Source: Gilliamella bombi
GTDB taxonomy: Bacteria; Pseudomonadota; Gammaproteobacteria; Enterobacterales; Orbaceae
Assembly: GCF_900103255.1 (NCBI RefSeq)
Contig: NZ_FMWS01000056.1
Coordinates: forward strand, 1-45,463
Reading direction: 5' to 3'
Length of the DNA stretch: 45,463 nt
A model generated the notes under the pieces. That model was not told the origin of the DNA and did no database searches. It was given only the letters and a program-made list of their open reading frames with translations. The stretch's first letter is position 1. Every line of letters begins with the position of its first letter. Below, piece by piece: positions 1 through 8,121 of this stretch. Position numbers and translations under genes: made by a program.

Positions 1-21
1 TTCAAATTTTTCTTTAGACAT
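1..21 (-). CDS. tuf: Elongation factor Tu, first seven codons only (partial)
   Basis: The reverse strand reads MSKEKFE and then leaves the window. This is the usual N-terminus of gammaproteobacterial EF-Tu, the GTPase that delivers aminoacyl-tRNA to the ribosome. A GAGGGAC ribosome binding site lies a few bases upstream of the ATG. The four tRNA genes directly upstream on the same strand, in the order Thr-Tyr-Gly-Thr, match the thrU-tyrU-glyT-thrT-tufB operon of E. coli. That context supports the call more than seven residues alone could. Confidence 0.85.
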
Positions 22-204
22 TTATCGTCCCTCAAATGTAATACAAATCGGTGGTGAATCACCACATTAACCAAGTATCATATTTAATATCAACATAATA
101 CTAACTTAAAATTAGCTCTGAATGATAACAGATAAAGTTACCGAGTGACAAGCTATAAAGCAGGCAAATTTGATATTTTTAGAAGTTTAGGAGATTAACA
201 AGAA

Positions 205-280
205 TGGTGCTGATAGGCAGATTTGAACTGCCGACCTCACCCTTACCAAGGGTGCGCTCTACCAACTGAGCTATATCAGC
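205..280 (-). tRNA. thrT: tRNA-Thr (anticodon GGT)
   Basis: A 76-nt cloverleaf on the reverse strand with encoded CCA end. The acceptor stem GCTGATA pairs with TATCAGC. The anticodon loop TTGGTAA is flanked by CACCC/GGGTG. It is the last tRNA before tuf, as in the E. coli tufB operon. Confidence 0.97.
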
Positions 281-283
281 AAT

Positions 284-358
<75 letters not shown>

Positions 359-413
359 ATGTTCAAACTCGGCTACCTAAATGCTTCAATTAGCTATTGC
401 TAATGTTAGATGA

Positions 414-498
<85 letters not shown>

Positions 499-531
499 CC
501 GAATCTTTATAAATTTGTCTACTTAGGAAAA

Positions 532-607
<76 letters not shown>

Positions 608-700
608 CTAAGTGCTGCGCATTATGAACTAGAACATTTAACCTTGCAAGCAAAAAAAACAAATTTTATTTTGTTTGCTTAAAAATAAATCAAAAACATA

Positions 701-734
701 AAAAAACCCGAAATTTATGCTTATTTCGGGTTTT
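701..734 (-). terminator. Intrinsic terminator after adhE
   Basis: A perfect 12-bp stem (AAAACCCGAAAT paired with ATTTCGGGTTTT, arms 703-714 and 723-734) with an 8-nt loop. On the reverse strand it is followed by a run of seven T, about 40 nt after the adhE stop codon. The A/T tracts on both sides could let it act in both directions, insulating adhE from the tRNA operon. Confidence 0.9.
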
Positions 735-771
735 ATTTAGTTCAAAATAAACTTATGTTATTTCTTTTTAA

Positions 772-3453
772 CTACATTTTTTTAGTTGTCCCTACACCTT
801 TAGCCGCTGTTTGTACCGCTACATCTTCGCTAATATCGCCTTTGTCTTGATATGCACGACCATAATAAGTATCAAGAAGGATCTGTTTTAGCTCAGCAAT
901 TAGAGGATAACGTGGATTTGCACCAGTACATTGGTCATCAAAGGCATCAACTGCAAGCTGATCGACTTGAGCCAAGAAAGTTTTTTCATCCACACCAAAT
1001 TCTTTAATAGAAAATGGAATATCAAGATCTTTTCTAAGTTGATCTAACCAACCAATTAATTTCTCGACTTTCTTCTCATCATTATCCGTAGCTGCGGTTA
1101 GACCTAAATGATCAGCAATTTCGGCATAACGGCTAACTGCTTTAGGATAACCATATTGGCTAAACGTACCTTGTTTAGTTGGTTTGTCGGTTGCATTAAA
1201 ACGGACAACATTACTAATTAACATCGCATTAGCAACACCATGAGGAATATGGAATGCTGCACCAATTTTATGAGCTATTGAGTGACAAACGCCAAGGAAT
1301 GCTTGAGCAAAAGCAACACCTGCTAACGTTGCTGCACTATGCACTTTTTCTCGAGCAATAGGATTTTTAGCGCCTTCTCTATAACTTGCTGGTAAATAAG
1401 CTTTAAGTATGCTTAGCGCTTGTAGCGCTTGCCCATCAGAAAACTCACTTGCCATAACTGATACGTAAGCTTCTAAAGCATGCGTTACAGCATCATAGCC
1501 TCCAGCAGCACAAAGTGAGCGAGGCATATTCATCACTAAGTTTGCATCAACTATTGCCATATTAGGCGTAATAGCATAATCCGCTAATGGATATTTTTGA
1601 CCTGTTGCATCATCAGTAACCACGGCAAATGGAGTTACTTCAGAGCCTGTACCTGATGTGGTTGTTACACAAATTAATTTTGCTTTTTGCCCCATATTTG
1701 GGAAGTGGCAAGCACGTTTACGAATATCCATAAAACGTAATGCTAGCTCTTCGAATTTAGTTTCAGGGTGCTCATATAAAACCCACATGATTTTTGCAGC
1801 ATCCATTGGTGAACCACCACCTAACGCAATAATTGTATCTGGTTGGAATGCTTGCATTGAATCAGTACCCTTACGCACGACACTTAATGTTGGATCTGCT
1901 TCAACATCAAAGAAAGTTTCACAAATAACACCTTGTGCTTCTAATTGATCAGTGATTTGTTTTGAGTAACCGTTATTAAATAGGAATTTATCTGTTACTA
2001 AAAATACACGTTTTGCACCTTGCTCAACCACTTCACTTAAAGCTACTGGTAGTGAGCCACGTTTAAAATAGATAGAACTTGGTAGTTTGTGCCATAACAT
2101 ATTTTCTGCTCTCTTAGCGATTGTTTTCTTATTGATTAAGTGCTTCGGTCCAACATTTTCAGATACCGAGTTACCCCCCCAAGAGCCACATCCTAATGTT
2201 AAAGATGGCGCTAAATCAAAATTATATAAATCACCAATACCACCATGAGCCGCTGGTTGATTTATTAAAATACGGCAAGTTTTCATTTTACTACCAAAAT
2301 AAGCAATACGTTCACGATTGCTATCTTGATCAGTATAAAGGACTGAAGTGTGCCCCATTCCACCCATTTCAACCAATTTTTCTGCTTTATCAACAGCTTC
2401 AGAGAAATCTTTAGCCTTGAACATAGCAAGCGTTGGAGAAAGTTTTTCGTGGGCAAACGGTTCAGATAAATCAACTTTACTTACTTCGCCAACAAGTACT
2501 TTCGAACCAGCTGGAACTTTAAGACCGGCCATTTCAGCAATTTTAGTTGCTGGCTGACCAACAATATTGGCATTTAAGGCGCCTTTGTCATTTAAAATAA
2601 TACCTTGTACTGCTTTAGTTTCTTTAGCATTTAAGACATATGCACCATATTGAGTTAATAAGCGACGTACTTCATCATAGACAGAATCAACAACAACAAT
2701 TGCTTGTTCTGATGCACAGATCATCCCGTTATCAAATGTCTTAGACATAAGTACTGAGGCAACAGCACGTTTCAAATCAGCTGTTTCATCTATAACAACT
2801 GGTGTATTACCTGCACCAACACCTAACGCAGGTTTACCTGAACTATAAGCGGCTTTTACCATGCCTGGTCCACCAGTTGCTAAAATAGCAGACACATCAT
2901 CGTGATGCATTAATGCATTTGATAATTCGATAGATGGCTCGTCAATCCAACCAATAATATCTTTTGGTGCGCCAGCTTTAATTGCGGCATCTAATACAAT
3001 TCGAGCAGCTTCAATAGTTGATTTTTTAGCTCGAGGATGTGGAGAGAAGACAATTGCATTGCGAGTTTTTAAGCTAATTAATGATTTAAAAATCGCAGTT
3101 GAAGTTGGGTTAGTTGTTGGAACAATTCCACAAATAATACCAAGTGGTTCTGCTATAGTAATAGTACCGAATGGTTCATTTTCAGCAACGACTCCACAAG
3201 TCTTATCGTGACGATATTTATTTAAAATATACTCAGCGGCAAAAAGGTTTTTTATGACCTTATCTTCGACAATTCCCATTCCTGACTCTGCAACAGCTTG
3301 TTGCGCAAGTGGAATACGTGCCGTAGCAGCGGCTGTCGCAGCTGCTACAAAGATTTTGTCGACTTGTTCTTGAGTATAAGTTGAATAAGTCTCCTGTGCC
3401 TTTTTGACTCGAGCCATTAACTCATTTAACTCATTCATGTTAGTTACTGCCAT
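772..3453 (-). CDS. adhE: Bifunctional acetaldehyde-CoA/alcohol dehydrogenase
   Basis: An 893-residue protein, the usual AdhE length (E. coli 891). It reduces acetyl-CoA to acetaldehyde and then ethanol with two NADH, regenerating NAD+ during fermentation; family members assemble into long cytosolic spirosomes. The N-terminal half is an aldehyde dehydrogenase domain with the catalytic Cys in FDNGMICASEQ (C246). The C-terminal half is an iron-dependent alcohol dehydrogenase with GGGSPMD (NADH binding) and the metal-site segments GGYDAVTHALEAY and CHSIAHKIGAAFHIPHG. The ATG has a GGAG ribosome binding site. The gene is monocistronic, ended by the hairpin at 701-734. Only about 150 bp separate its start from the probable prophage end, which may have displaced upstream control sites. 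Confidence 0.97.
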   Translation of the reverse strand: MAVTNMNELNELMARVKKAQETYSTYTQEQVDKIFVAAATAAATARIPLAQQAVAESGMGIVEDKVIKNLFAAEYILNKYRHDKTCGVVAENEPFGTITIAEPLGIICGIVPTTNPTSTAIFKSLISLKTRNAIVFSPHPRAKKSTIEAARIVLDAAIKAGAPKDIIGWIDEPSIELSNALMHHDDVSAILATGGPGMVKAAYSSGKPALGVGAGNTPVVIDETADLKRAVASVLMSKTFDNGMICASEQAIVVVDSVYDEVRRLLTQYGAYVLNAKETKAVQGIILNDKGALNANIVGQPATKIAEMAGLKVPAGSKVLVGEVSKVDLSEPFAHEKLSPTLAMFKAKDFSEAVDKAEKLVEMGGMGHTSVLYTDQDSNRERIAYFGSKMKTCRILINQPAAHGGIGDLYNFDLAPSLTLGCGSWGGNSVSENVGPKHLINKKTIAKRAENMLWHKLPSSIYFKRGSLPVALSEVVEQGAKRVFLVTDKFLFNNGYSKQITDQLEAQGVICETFFDVEADPTLSVVRKGTDSMQAFQPDTIIALGGGSPMDAAKIMWVLYEHPETKFEELALRFMDIRKRACHFPNMGQKAKLICVTTTSGTGSEVTPFAVVTDDATGQKYPLADYAITPNMAIVDANLVMNMPRSLCAAGGYDAVTHALEAYVSVMASEFSDGQALQALSILKAYLPASYREGAKNPIAREKVHSAATLAGVAFAQAFLGVCHSIAHKIGAAFHIPHGVANAMLISNVVRFNATDKPTKQGTFSQYGYPKAVSRYAEIADHLGLTAATDNDEKKVEKLIGWLDQLRKDLDIPFSIKEFGVDEKTFLAQVDQLAVDAFDDQCTGANPRYPLIAELKQILLDTYYGRAYQDKGDISEDVAVQTAAKGVGTTKKM

Positions 3454-3763
3454 AGATTTCTCCTTGAAATTAAAAAATAAATCGGGATCGTTTGGCGTCT
3501 TCCTTGAAACTATTTAATGCTTAAGCATAATGACAAAACGAAATTGACGTTATCGTAAATCAGATTTTTACTTTATACAATAATATATTGAATAAAAAAA
3601 AGCATGTTACGAAAAGTGAAATAGAACATGATAAATAATAACAGAATGATGAGATAAATGGGATATAACAAAATAAACAGGGAAATAATGAAATTGTTTT
3701 TTGAAAAAGTGTTACAAAATATGAAATAAAAAATTGCCTAAAAAATTTTGCTCTAAAAATTAA
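3454..3763. other. adhE upstream region and left prophage boundary
   Basis: No gene is visible in this 310-bp AT-rich stretch. Its right part holds the terminator of the leftward phage operon. Its left part must contain the adhE leader and promoter. The host/phage junction lies somewhere here. I looked for a TG at the left end matched by a CA and a 5-6 bp target duplication at 38021-38160 and found no convincing pair. TGTTAC at 3605 is my preferred left-end candidate, because a diverged copy of it recurs about 105 bp inside. Confidence 0.5.
3605..3731 (+). repeat. Pair of direct repeats, candidate transposase-binding end sites
   Basis: Two 22-bp copies at 3605-3626 and 3710-3731 share 18 positions (TGTTACnAAAnnTGAAATAnAA). 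Mu-type phages carry several transposase-binding sites at each end, with TG as the terminal dinucleotide, so the position and spacing fit a left end. A weaker related string (TGACAAAACGAAATTGA) lies at 3531. No good inverted copy was found at the right end, which weakens the interpretation. Confidence 0.35.
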
Positions 3764-3769
3764 TTAGGC
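3730..3769 (-). terminator. Intrinsic terminator of the phage early operon
   Basis: On the reverse strand GCCTAA (within the mor stop region, 3764-3769) pairs with TTAGGC (3736-3741). An inner AATTTT/AAAATT pairing gives a long hairpin followed by AATTTTTTATT. It directly follows the last early gene, so it should end the leftward transcript before the host junction. Confidence 0.65.
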
Positions 3770-4126
3770 GTCATTAAATTCAAACAGTGTTGGTTGTTTT
3801 TCTTTTATCATTCGTTTATGAACTCGGTCGATTACTTTTCTGATACCTCGTTCTGTCATTTTATATTTTTGACTTAGTTCTGCGTAGTTATTGCCTTTAA
3901 ATGCGTCATAGATTTGCAAGTCACGTTGGTTTAGTTTAAATCTGTAGTCGCGTGGAAATGTGATATTCTGACCGCCGAACAGTTCTGAAATTGTATTTGC
4001 AATACTATCGCCAAGATGAGCTGCAATATCTTCAGGTAGACCATAATCCATGGCTTCATTAGCCACAGATAATGATATATGCGTTAGCAGTTCGTGACGT
4101 TTAATAGATATTGCAGACTTAGTCAT
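3764..4126 (-). CDS. mor: Mor/C-family transcription activator
   Basis: A 120-residue protein of the Mor/C family, which in Mu switches transcription from early to middle and late promoters. These proteins bind DNA as dimers and recruit RNA polymerase to promoters lacking a -35 box. Visible features are the N-terminal dimerisation-type region with GLPEDIAAHLGDSIANTISELFGG and the C-terminal helix-turn-helix around NYAELSQKYKMTERGIRKVI. It is the last gene of the leftward early operon, 3 nt after the preceding gene. I see no second Mor/C gene, so this protein is the natural candidate to act on the two matching late promoter elements at 14724 and 22588. Confidence 0.88.
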   Translation of the reverse strand: MTKSAISIKRHELLTHISLSVANEAMDYGLPEDIAAHLGDSIANTISELFGGQNITFPRDYRFKLNQRDLQIYDAFKGNNYAELSQKYKMTERGIRKVIDRVHKRMIKEKQPTLFEFNDA

Positions 4127-4129
4127 AAT

Positions 4130-4636
4130 TTACGCTCCTGTTTTGTTCTTATACCAATCTAGTGCACCGGGTATATTTTTTTCTAATTTATTAAAATCGA
4201 TACCGGCTCTATACATCTGTTCAAAATACTCTTCATTACTGCTACGAGCTGGTTTGTCTTCTTCTTTATGTTCAACATATGCAAATAAATGCTTAGTAGA
4301 ATCATAAACTGACTTTAGATAATTATGATTTTTAAACGGTTTGTACTCACTAGTTAAACGCTTAGCGTGAATATTATTAACTGTTTCCCGTAGCGCGTGA
4401 GCTAGATGTCTACTTGGTTGAAAAAGTTGTAGTACCTCATTTATTAAATTTACTGCTCGTGAGTTACTTAAATTTGATTTTTGAGTACGAAATAAACCAA
4501 TATAGGCAATCATCGGTTTAGCACAGCCATAGTTTAAATTACTTACTAATATAAGTAATTCTCTGCCAGAATCATCTTCGACTAATGCTTCTAAATTAAT
4601 TTCGTTATGACAAATTGGGCAACGTGTTAATTTCAT
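4130..4636 (-). CDS. Early phage protein of unknown function with N-terminal Cys pair
   Basis: A 168-residue protein I cannot assign. It starts MKLTRCPICHNEI, a CxxC knuckle suggestive of metal binding, with a single further Cys (C38) and no clear second pair. The middle is helical and rich in His (NYLKSVYDSTKHLFAYVEHKEEDK). AAAGGA precedes the ATG, and the gene overlaps gemA by 32 nt, so translation is probably coupled. Proteins at this position between gemA and mor are common in Mu-like phages and usually uncharacterised. Confidence 0.75.
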   Translation of the reverse strand: MKLTRCPICHNEINLEALVEDDSGRELLILVSNLNYGCAKPMIAYIGLFRTQKSNLSNSRAVNLINEVLQLFQPSRHLAHALRETVNNIHAKRLTSEYKPFKNHNYLKSVYDSTKHLFAYVEHKEEDKPARSSNEEYFEQMYRAGIDFNKLEKNIPGALDWYKNKTGA

Positions 4637-5048
4637 TTTTATTCCTTTTTACGCGTTCTAGCCAACTTTTTAGGCTTTCAATTACAACCATTGCTTGTTT
4701 TTGGGTAAGCCAATCCATCACTTCAACACCAGTAATACGTTTTACATATGAATTGATAGTTTTTTCTGAGCGGTTTTTTACTTCACCTACATCAGCTAGC
4801 TCTAGCCATAATGAGCGTATTTTTTTATGAACTGGTTCTGTAGCAGTTATCTTCCCTGTTTTTTTTGATGATTTAACTTTAAAACCTTTTGATTTCAGGT
4901 TATTTAGAATTTTTTCCAGTTCCCAAACAGTCATATCCTTGGTGCTAGTTTTTTTAGTTATATTCAGTAATAGATGACGATAGGTATCGTCATCCAGATT
5001 AAGTTGAGATTTTGCAATATGAATCAGCTTGATGTATTTAGATTTCAT
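4605..5048 (-). CDS. gemA: GemA-like regulator (DUF1018)
   Basis: A 147-residue early protein matching the GemA family. The typical start is present: KYIKLIHIAKSQLNLDDDTYRHLL, then KxST-KDMT-WELEKILNNLKSKGF. The later part contains the frequent VMDWLTQKQAMVVIESLKSW. In Mu, GemA alters host gene expression and DNA topology; its mechanism is not settled. It abuts the DUF2786 gene upstream and overlaps the next gene downstream, so it belongs to the early operon. Confidence 0.85.
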   Translation of the reverse strand: MKSKYIKLIHIAKSQLNLDDDTYRHLLLNITKKTSTKDMTVWELEKILNNLKSKGFKVKSSKKTGKITATEPVHKKIRSLWLELADVGEVKNRSEKTINSYVKRITGVEVMDWLTQKQAMVVIESLKSWLERVKRNKNEINTLPNLS

Positions 5049-5738
5049 CTATTTAACCCCTATTAGTGATGAAGAATAACCTGAACTTGATACACCATGA
5101 TTCAATTGAGCGGTTTTACCTTGTAAATAACCAATAAATTGTGAAGAGTCTGAACCATTACACTTTTTAGCATCTCTAACCTTAGCTGGTGATAAATCTT
5201 TTGTCTTTCTATATTCAGCTAATAGATTTAGTTCCTCATCAGTCATTGCAAAATCTTCAATTAATTGATAAACACCATTAACCCAGCCAACACAGAACGC
5301 ATCAGCTCGGTTGATTTTAGTGATTTTTTTACAATTACCATTTTGTTGCGATAAGAATTCTTTTCGAGCTTTAACTAATTGAACACTTAAAACGTCAAAG
5401 GTATAAGCTGCTAATTGTGGTCGTTCCCTAAGTCCATAAAATGAAACCTTTCGTTTATTGTTTTCCCAAGTAAAGTAAGCTCGAACACCAAATGCGCTTG
5501 AAATGATACTTACTAATATTGAAAAATATCTTGGTGGTTTTTCTGCATTTGAAGGGGCATGTTTTGACACATGTTCCTCAATTTCAGATAATTCCACATC
5601 TTTATTACTAATATTATGTTTTACCATCAATTTGATGGCTTGATTCATTGCAATAGCAGCTTCGTTTGGATTTGTTGATTTTGCTAAAGCTAAAAGTTTT
5701 TTGATTTTTTCAATATACTTTTCATTATTATTTGTCAT
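5049..5738 (-). CDS. DUF2786-type early phage protein
   Basis: A 229-residue protein whose N-terminus (KYIEKIKKLLALAKSTNPNEAAIAMNQAIKLMVKHNI) is typical of DUF2786, a short helical domain seen in phage and chromosomal proteins of unknown role. The rest contains an FSILVSIISSAFGVRAYF segment, a basic stretch and RDAKKCNGSDSSQFIGYLQGK near the end. It overlaps the upstream small gene by 11 nt and abuts gemA. The position suggests a host-takeover or DNA-metabolism role, but that is inference. Confidence 0.75.
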   Translation of the reverse strand: MTNNNEKYIEKIKKLLALAKSTNPNEAAIAMNQAIKLMVKHNISNKDVELSEIEEHVSKHAPSNAEKPPRYFSILVSIISSAFGVRAYFTWENNKRKVSFYGLRERPQLAAYTFDVLSVQLVKARKEFLSQQNGNCKKITKINRADAFCVGWVNGVYQLIEDFAMTDEELNLLAEYRKTKDLSPAKVRDAKKCNGSDSSQFIGYLQGKTAQLNHGVSSSGYSSSLIGVK

Positions 5739-5937
5739 AAAAACACCTTAAAAAACTAACAAAACGCTGTTTCAATGTTTTAACTGATTTTAATTTTATA
5801 TATTCAGCATAAAGTTCATCGTACAGCTTTCCATCAACATAGCCCTGACCAGTTACTTCACGCATAAATGAATGTTCATGACTGATTGAAATATAATGGT
5901 CGGGCATATAACGTTTTGGGCTAGAGAATTTAGCCAT
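5728..5937 (-). CDS. Small early phage protein, unknown
   Basis: A 69-residue basic protein, MAKFSSPKRYMPDHYISISHEHSF at its start, not recognised. Its start codon overlaps the end of the 47-residue gene upstream and its end overlaps the DUF2786 gene. Such interlocked starts and stops make it very likely translated. No membrane segment or motif is visible. Confidence 0.65.
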   Translation of the reverse strand: MAKFSSPKRYMPDHYISISHEHSFMREVTGQGYVDGKLYDELYAEYIKLKSVKTLKQRFVSFLRCFYDK

Positions 5938-6073
5938 TTGCTAATTCCTCTAGCTCGTCGATGATGCGATCAGCTTCAAATTCAGATAAACCATACTCTT
6001 TACAGTGAACTATAAAATTAGCTGTCTGGCTTAATATAAATTGATGCAAAATATAAAAATCTTGTTTTTGCAT
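5930..6073 (-). CDS. 47-residue early phage protein, unknown
   Basis: A short gene on the reverse strand starting MQKQDFYILHQFIL and ending DRIIDELEELANG. It fits exactly between its neighbours: the ATG lies 2 nt after the gam stop, with GGAGG inside the end of gam as ribosome binding site, and its stop overlaps the next start (ATGGCTAA). The acidic helical C-terminus is the only visible feature. Function unknown; small acidic proteins at this place in phage operons are often host-enzyme inhibitors, which is inference only. Confidence 0.7.
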   Translation of the reverse strand: MQKQDFYILHQFILSQTANFIVHCKEYGLSEFEADRIIDELEELANG

Positions 6074-6075
6074 AG

Positions 6076-6597
6076 TTAAATAACCTCCTGTTCAAAAGGT
6101 ACTATCGCAAAATCCTCTACATCTTTTTTGATAGTGATGCCAGGAACATGTGCTACTACATTTGGTTCGTTTAAAATAGCTTCTTTATTAACTTCTTCTT
6201 TTGTACGAATAAATCGTTCCAATTTTAGCTTTTTCAGGGTTTCTATAACTGTTTCTAACCCCCGAATAACACACGATGGTGGACGATTGCGCCATTGCAC
6301 TTCACCAGTAACTAAATTGGCTGATTTAACTTTGCCATTGTTGGTTAATTCATCACGGTTTGCTTCGCACCAAATTTGGATACCTTTTTGTATTTCTACT
6401 GACTTCTTTTTTAATACTTCAATACTTGATGAATAACTTGCAGTAATTTCAGCGATCTTATCGTTCATTTCGGTTTCTAATCGGATTAATTCACGCTGTA
6501 TATCGCCTAAATATTTAATAGCCTCTGTTGCTTGATCTTTTGATTGCACAACATAGATTGATGCGGTAGCTTTAATACGTTTTTTAGTCTTTATCAT
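6076..6597 (-). CDS. gam: Host-nuclease inhibitor Gam (DNA-end-binding protein)
   Basis: A 173-residue protein using the ATG at 6597 (MIKTKKRIKATAS), preceded by GGAGC at good distance; Mu Gam has 174 residues. A longer frame exists upstream but lacks a better site. Mu Gam is a distant Ku homologue that coats DNA ends and blocks host exonucleases during transposition. The sequence shows the expected long central helices (IQRELIRLETEMNDKIAEI) followed by GEVQWRNRPPSCVIRG and the ERFIRTKEEVNKEAIL segment typical of the family. It lies downstream of A and B in the early operon. Confidence 0.92.
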   Translation of the reverse strand: MIKTKKRIKATASIYVVQSKDQATEAIKYLGDIQRELIRLETEMNDKIAEITASYSSSIEVLKKKSVEIQKGIQIWCEANRDELTNNGKVKSANLVTGEVQWRNRPPSCVIRGLETVIETLKKLKLERFIRTKEEVNKEAILNEPNVVAHVPGITIKKDVEDFAIVPFEQEVI

Positions 6598-6616
6598 TTC
6601 TATAGCTCCTATTCGA

Positions 6617-6889
6617 TTAATGCAAACGACTAATATCGCGTTCTTTCCATATAACTCGGCAGCCATTTAATTCAAATTGCCCAAACCTGTAATAACCTTC
6701 ATGTCGGTAATACATCGCTTTACCCACAGCTATAAACTTATTGCACTTTGGGTGATGCTCAATTTCAATAGTTGGCTTTGAAAGTGAATCATGATAAAAA
6801 CCAATGACGGTAAATTCTTCATTAGATAATATAGTTACAGCATTATTAACCGCATTGATGCTATTATTGATGAGTTGGTTCTTTTTCAT
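6617..6889 (-). CDS. Small early phage protein, unknown
   Basis: A 90-residue protein. I chose the ATG at 6889 (MKKNQLINNSINAVNNAV) because it overlaps the B stop codon by one base (TGATG) and has a GGAG site. The C-terminal half is rich in Tyr, His and aromatic residues (MYYRHEGYYRFGQFELNGCRVIW). No family recognised. Placement between B and gam suggests expression with the transposition genes. Confidence 0.65.
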   Translation of the reverse strand: MKKNQLINNSINAVNNAVTILSNEEFTVIGFYHDSLSKPTIEIEHHPKCNKFIAVGKAMYYRHEGYYRFGQFELNGCRVIWKERDISRLH

Positions 6890-8121
6890 CAGATATCTCC
6901 TCGGTCTTTGATACACTCAACAATTACTTCACCTGTAACTTTTAGCGCACCAATGCGTGCAGCTAGATTTAATGCGTTAGAAACAAGGTTATTTACTGCT
7001 AATGGATAACATAATGAACGCACTTGCTTTTCACCTCGACGTGTTGTTGCAACACGTAACCGATTGATGATTTCATTAAATGCAGATAAATCAAATAACG
7101 TTGTATAGTCCATATCAACACGTGAAAATTTATGCTTGATATATTCTTCAACTTTAAAATCAAGTGGTTTTAAGTTCACAACTTCACAACGCTGAACCAC
7201 TTCACGAACTTCAGGGTTGTATTCTGATAGTTTTGTTTGTAGCTCTGTTTGCCCAATCAAGATAATTGACAGTAATTTTTTAAAACCTTCTTGTAGCTCA
7301 TAAAAGCGTTTTAAATGCTTAAGCGTATGAATTGATAAACCATGAGCTTCTTCAATAATCATTAAATGTTTACGACCTGATAACGCACTATTCTTGAGTA
7401 GTTCATGCATTTGCCTTGCTCGTGCTTCAGCACTGCGTTTTGGTTTTGCTTGTGGATCAATCGCATTGATGATTGCACCACTAATATCCATACTTTTTAG
7501 TGATTTACCTTTGACTTCGTTATCTTCTAAACCAAGTACATAAGGCTCGATAACTGTTATTGGTTCATGATTAATATTGATCCAATCAATTAAATCGTGG
7601 CGTAGTGTTGATTTACCGCTACCTGATTCACCAATAACTGCCAACATGCCCCCATGCTTTGCCGTTTGACGCATTGCTGCACGTACATAACGGATATCAT
7701 CGGATAGATAAACGTCGGCATCTTCGGTCATTTCATCCGTAAATGGATCCCTAGGAATGCGGAAATGTGCCCGTGCATCTCGATTTATAGTTTGTTTTCG
7801 TAGTAACATATAGGCTGACTCCTTTGTTAAGTGTTTTTCATTTGAGTCAACTGGCACAGCGTCGTCCGCCAAGATTTCGGCTGTGTCAGTTTCTTCTTCA
7901 AAAATATTTAGTAAATAATCATTGCTTAAACCTAATTTTATTAATGCCTTTTCAATCTTCTGCTCTAGTTCTTCACGTTTAATAGAGCGTGGCCAAATAT
8001 TGTGATTAACGAGCTGGCTAATTACTGCTTGGCTGATTGAATTGCCTTTGTATTCAATATGCTTGGCGAGTTGTGCCTGTTTGATATTGAATTGCGTCAT
8101 TACGCTTTTTAATTTCAGCAT
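6889..8121 (-). CDS. Transposition ATPase B (target capture, AAA+)
   Basis: A 410-residue Mu B-type protein. It binds target DNA in ATP-dependent filaments and delivers it to the transposase, giving target immunity. The N-terminal ~50 residues form a helix-turn-helix (FNIKQAQLAKHIEYKGNSIS). The AAA core has Walker A GESGSGKST (residues 164-172) and Walker B LMIIEEAH (253-260). It is longer than Mu B (312 residues) because of the acidic linker between the two parts. Start and the A stop overlap (TAATG). Confidence 0.92.
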   Translation of the reverse strand: MLKLKSVMTQFNIKQAQLAKHIEYKGNSISQAVISQLVNHNIWPRSIKREELEQKIEKALIKLGLSNDYLLNIFEEETDTAEILADDAVPVDSNEKHLTKESAYMLLRKQTINRDARAHFRIPRDPFTDEMTEDADVYLSDDIRYVRAAMRQTAKHGGMLAVIGESGSGKSTLRHDLIDWININHEPITVIEPYVLGLEDNEVKGKSLKSMDISGAIINAIDPQAKPKRSAEARARQMHELLKNSALSGRKHLMIIEEAHGLSIHTLKHLKRFYELQEGFKKLLSIILIGQTELQTKLSEYNPEVREVVQRCEVVNLKPLDFKVEEYIKHKFSRVDMDYTTLFDLSAFNEIINRLRVATTRRGEKQVRSLCYPLAVNNLVSNALNLAARIGALKVTGEVIVECIKDRGDI

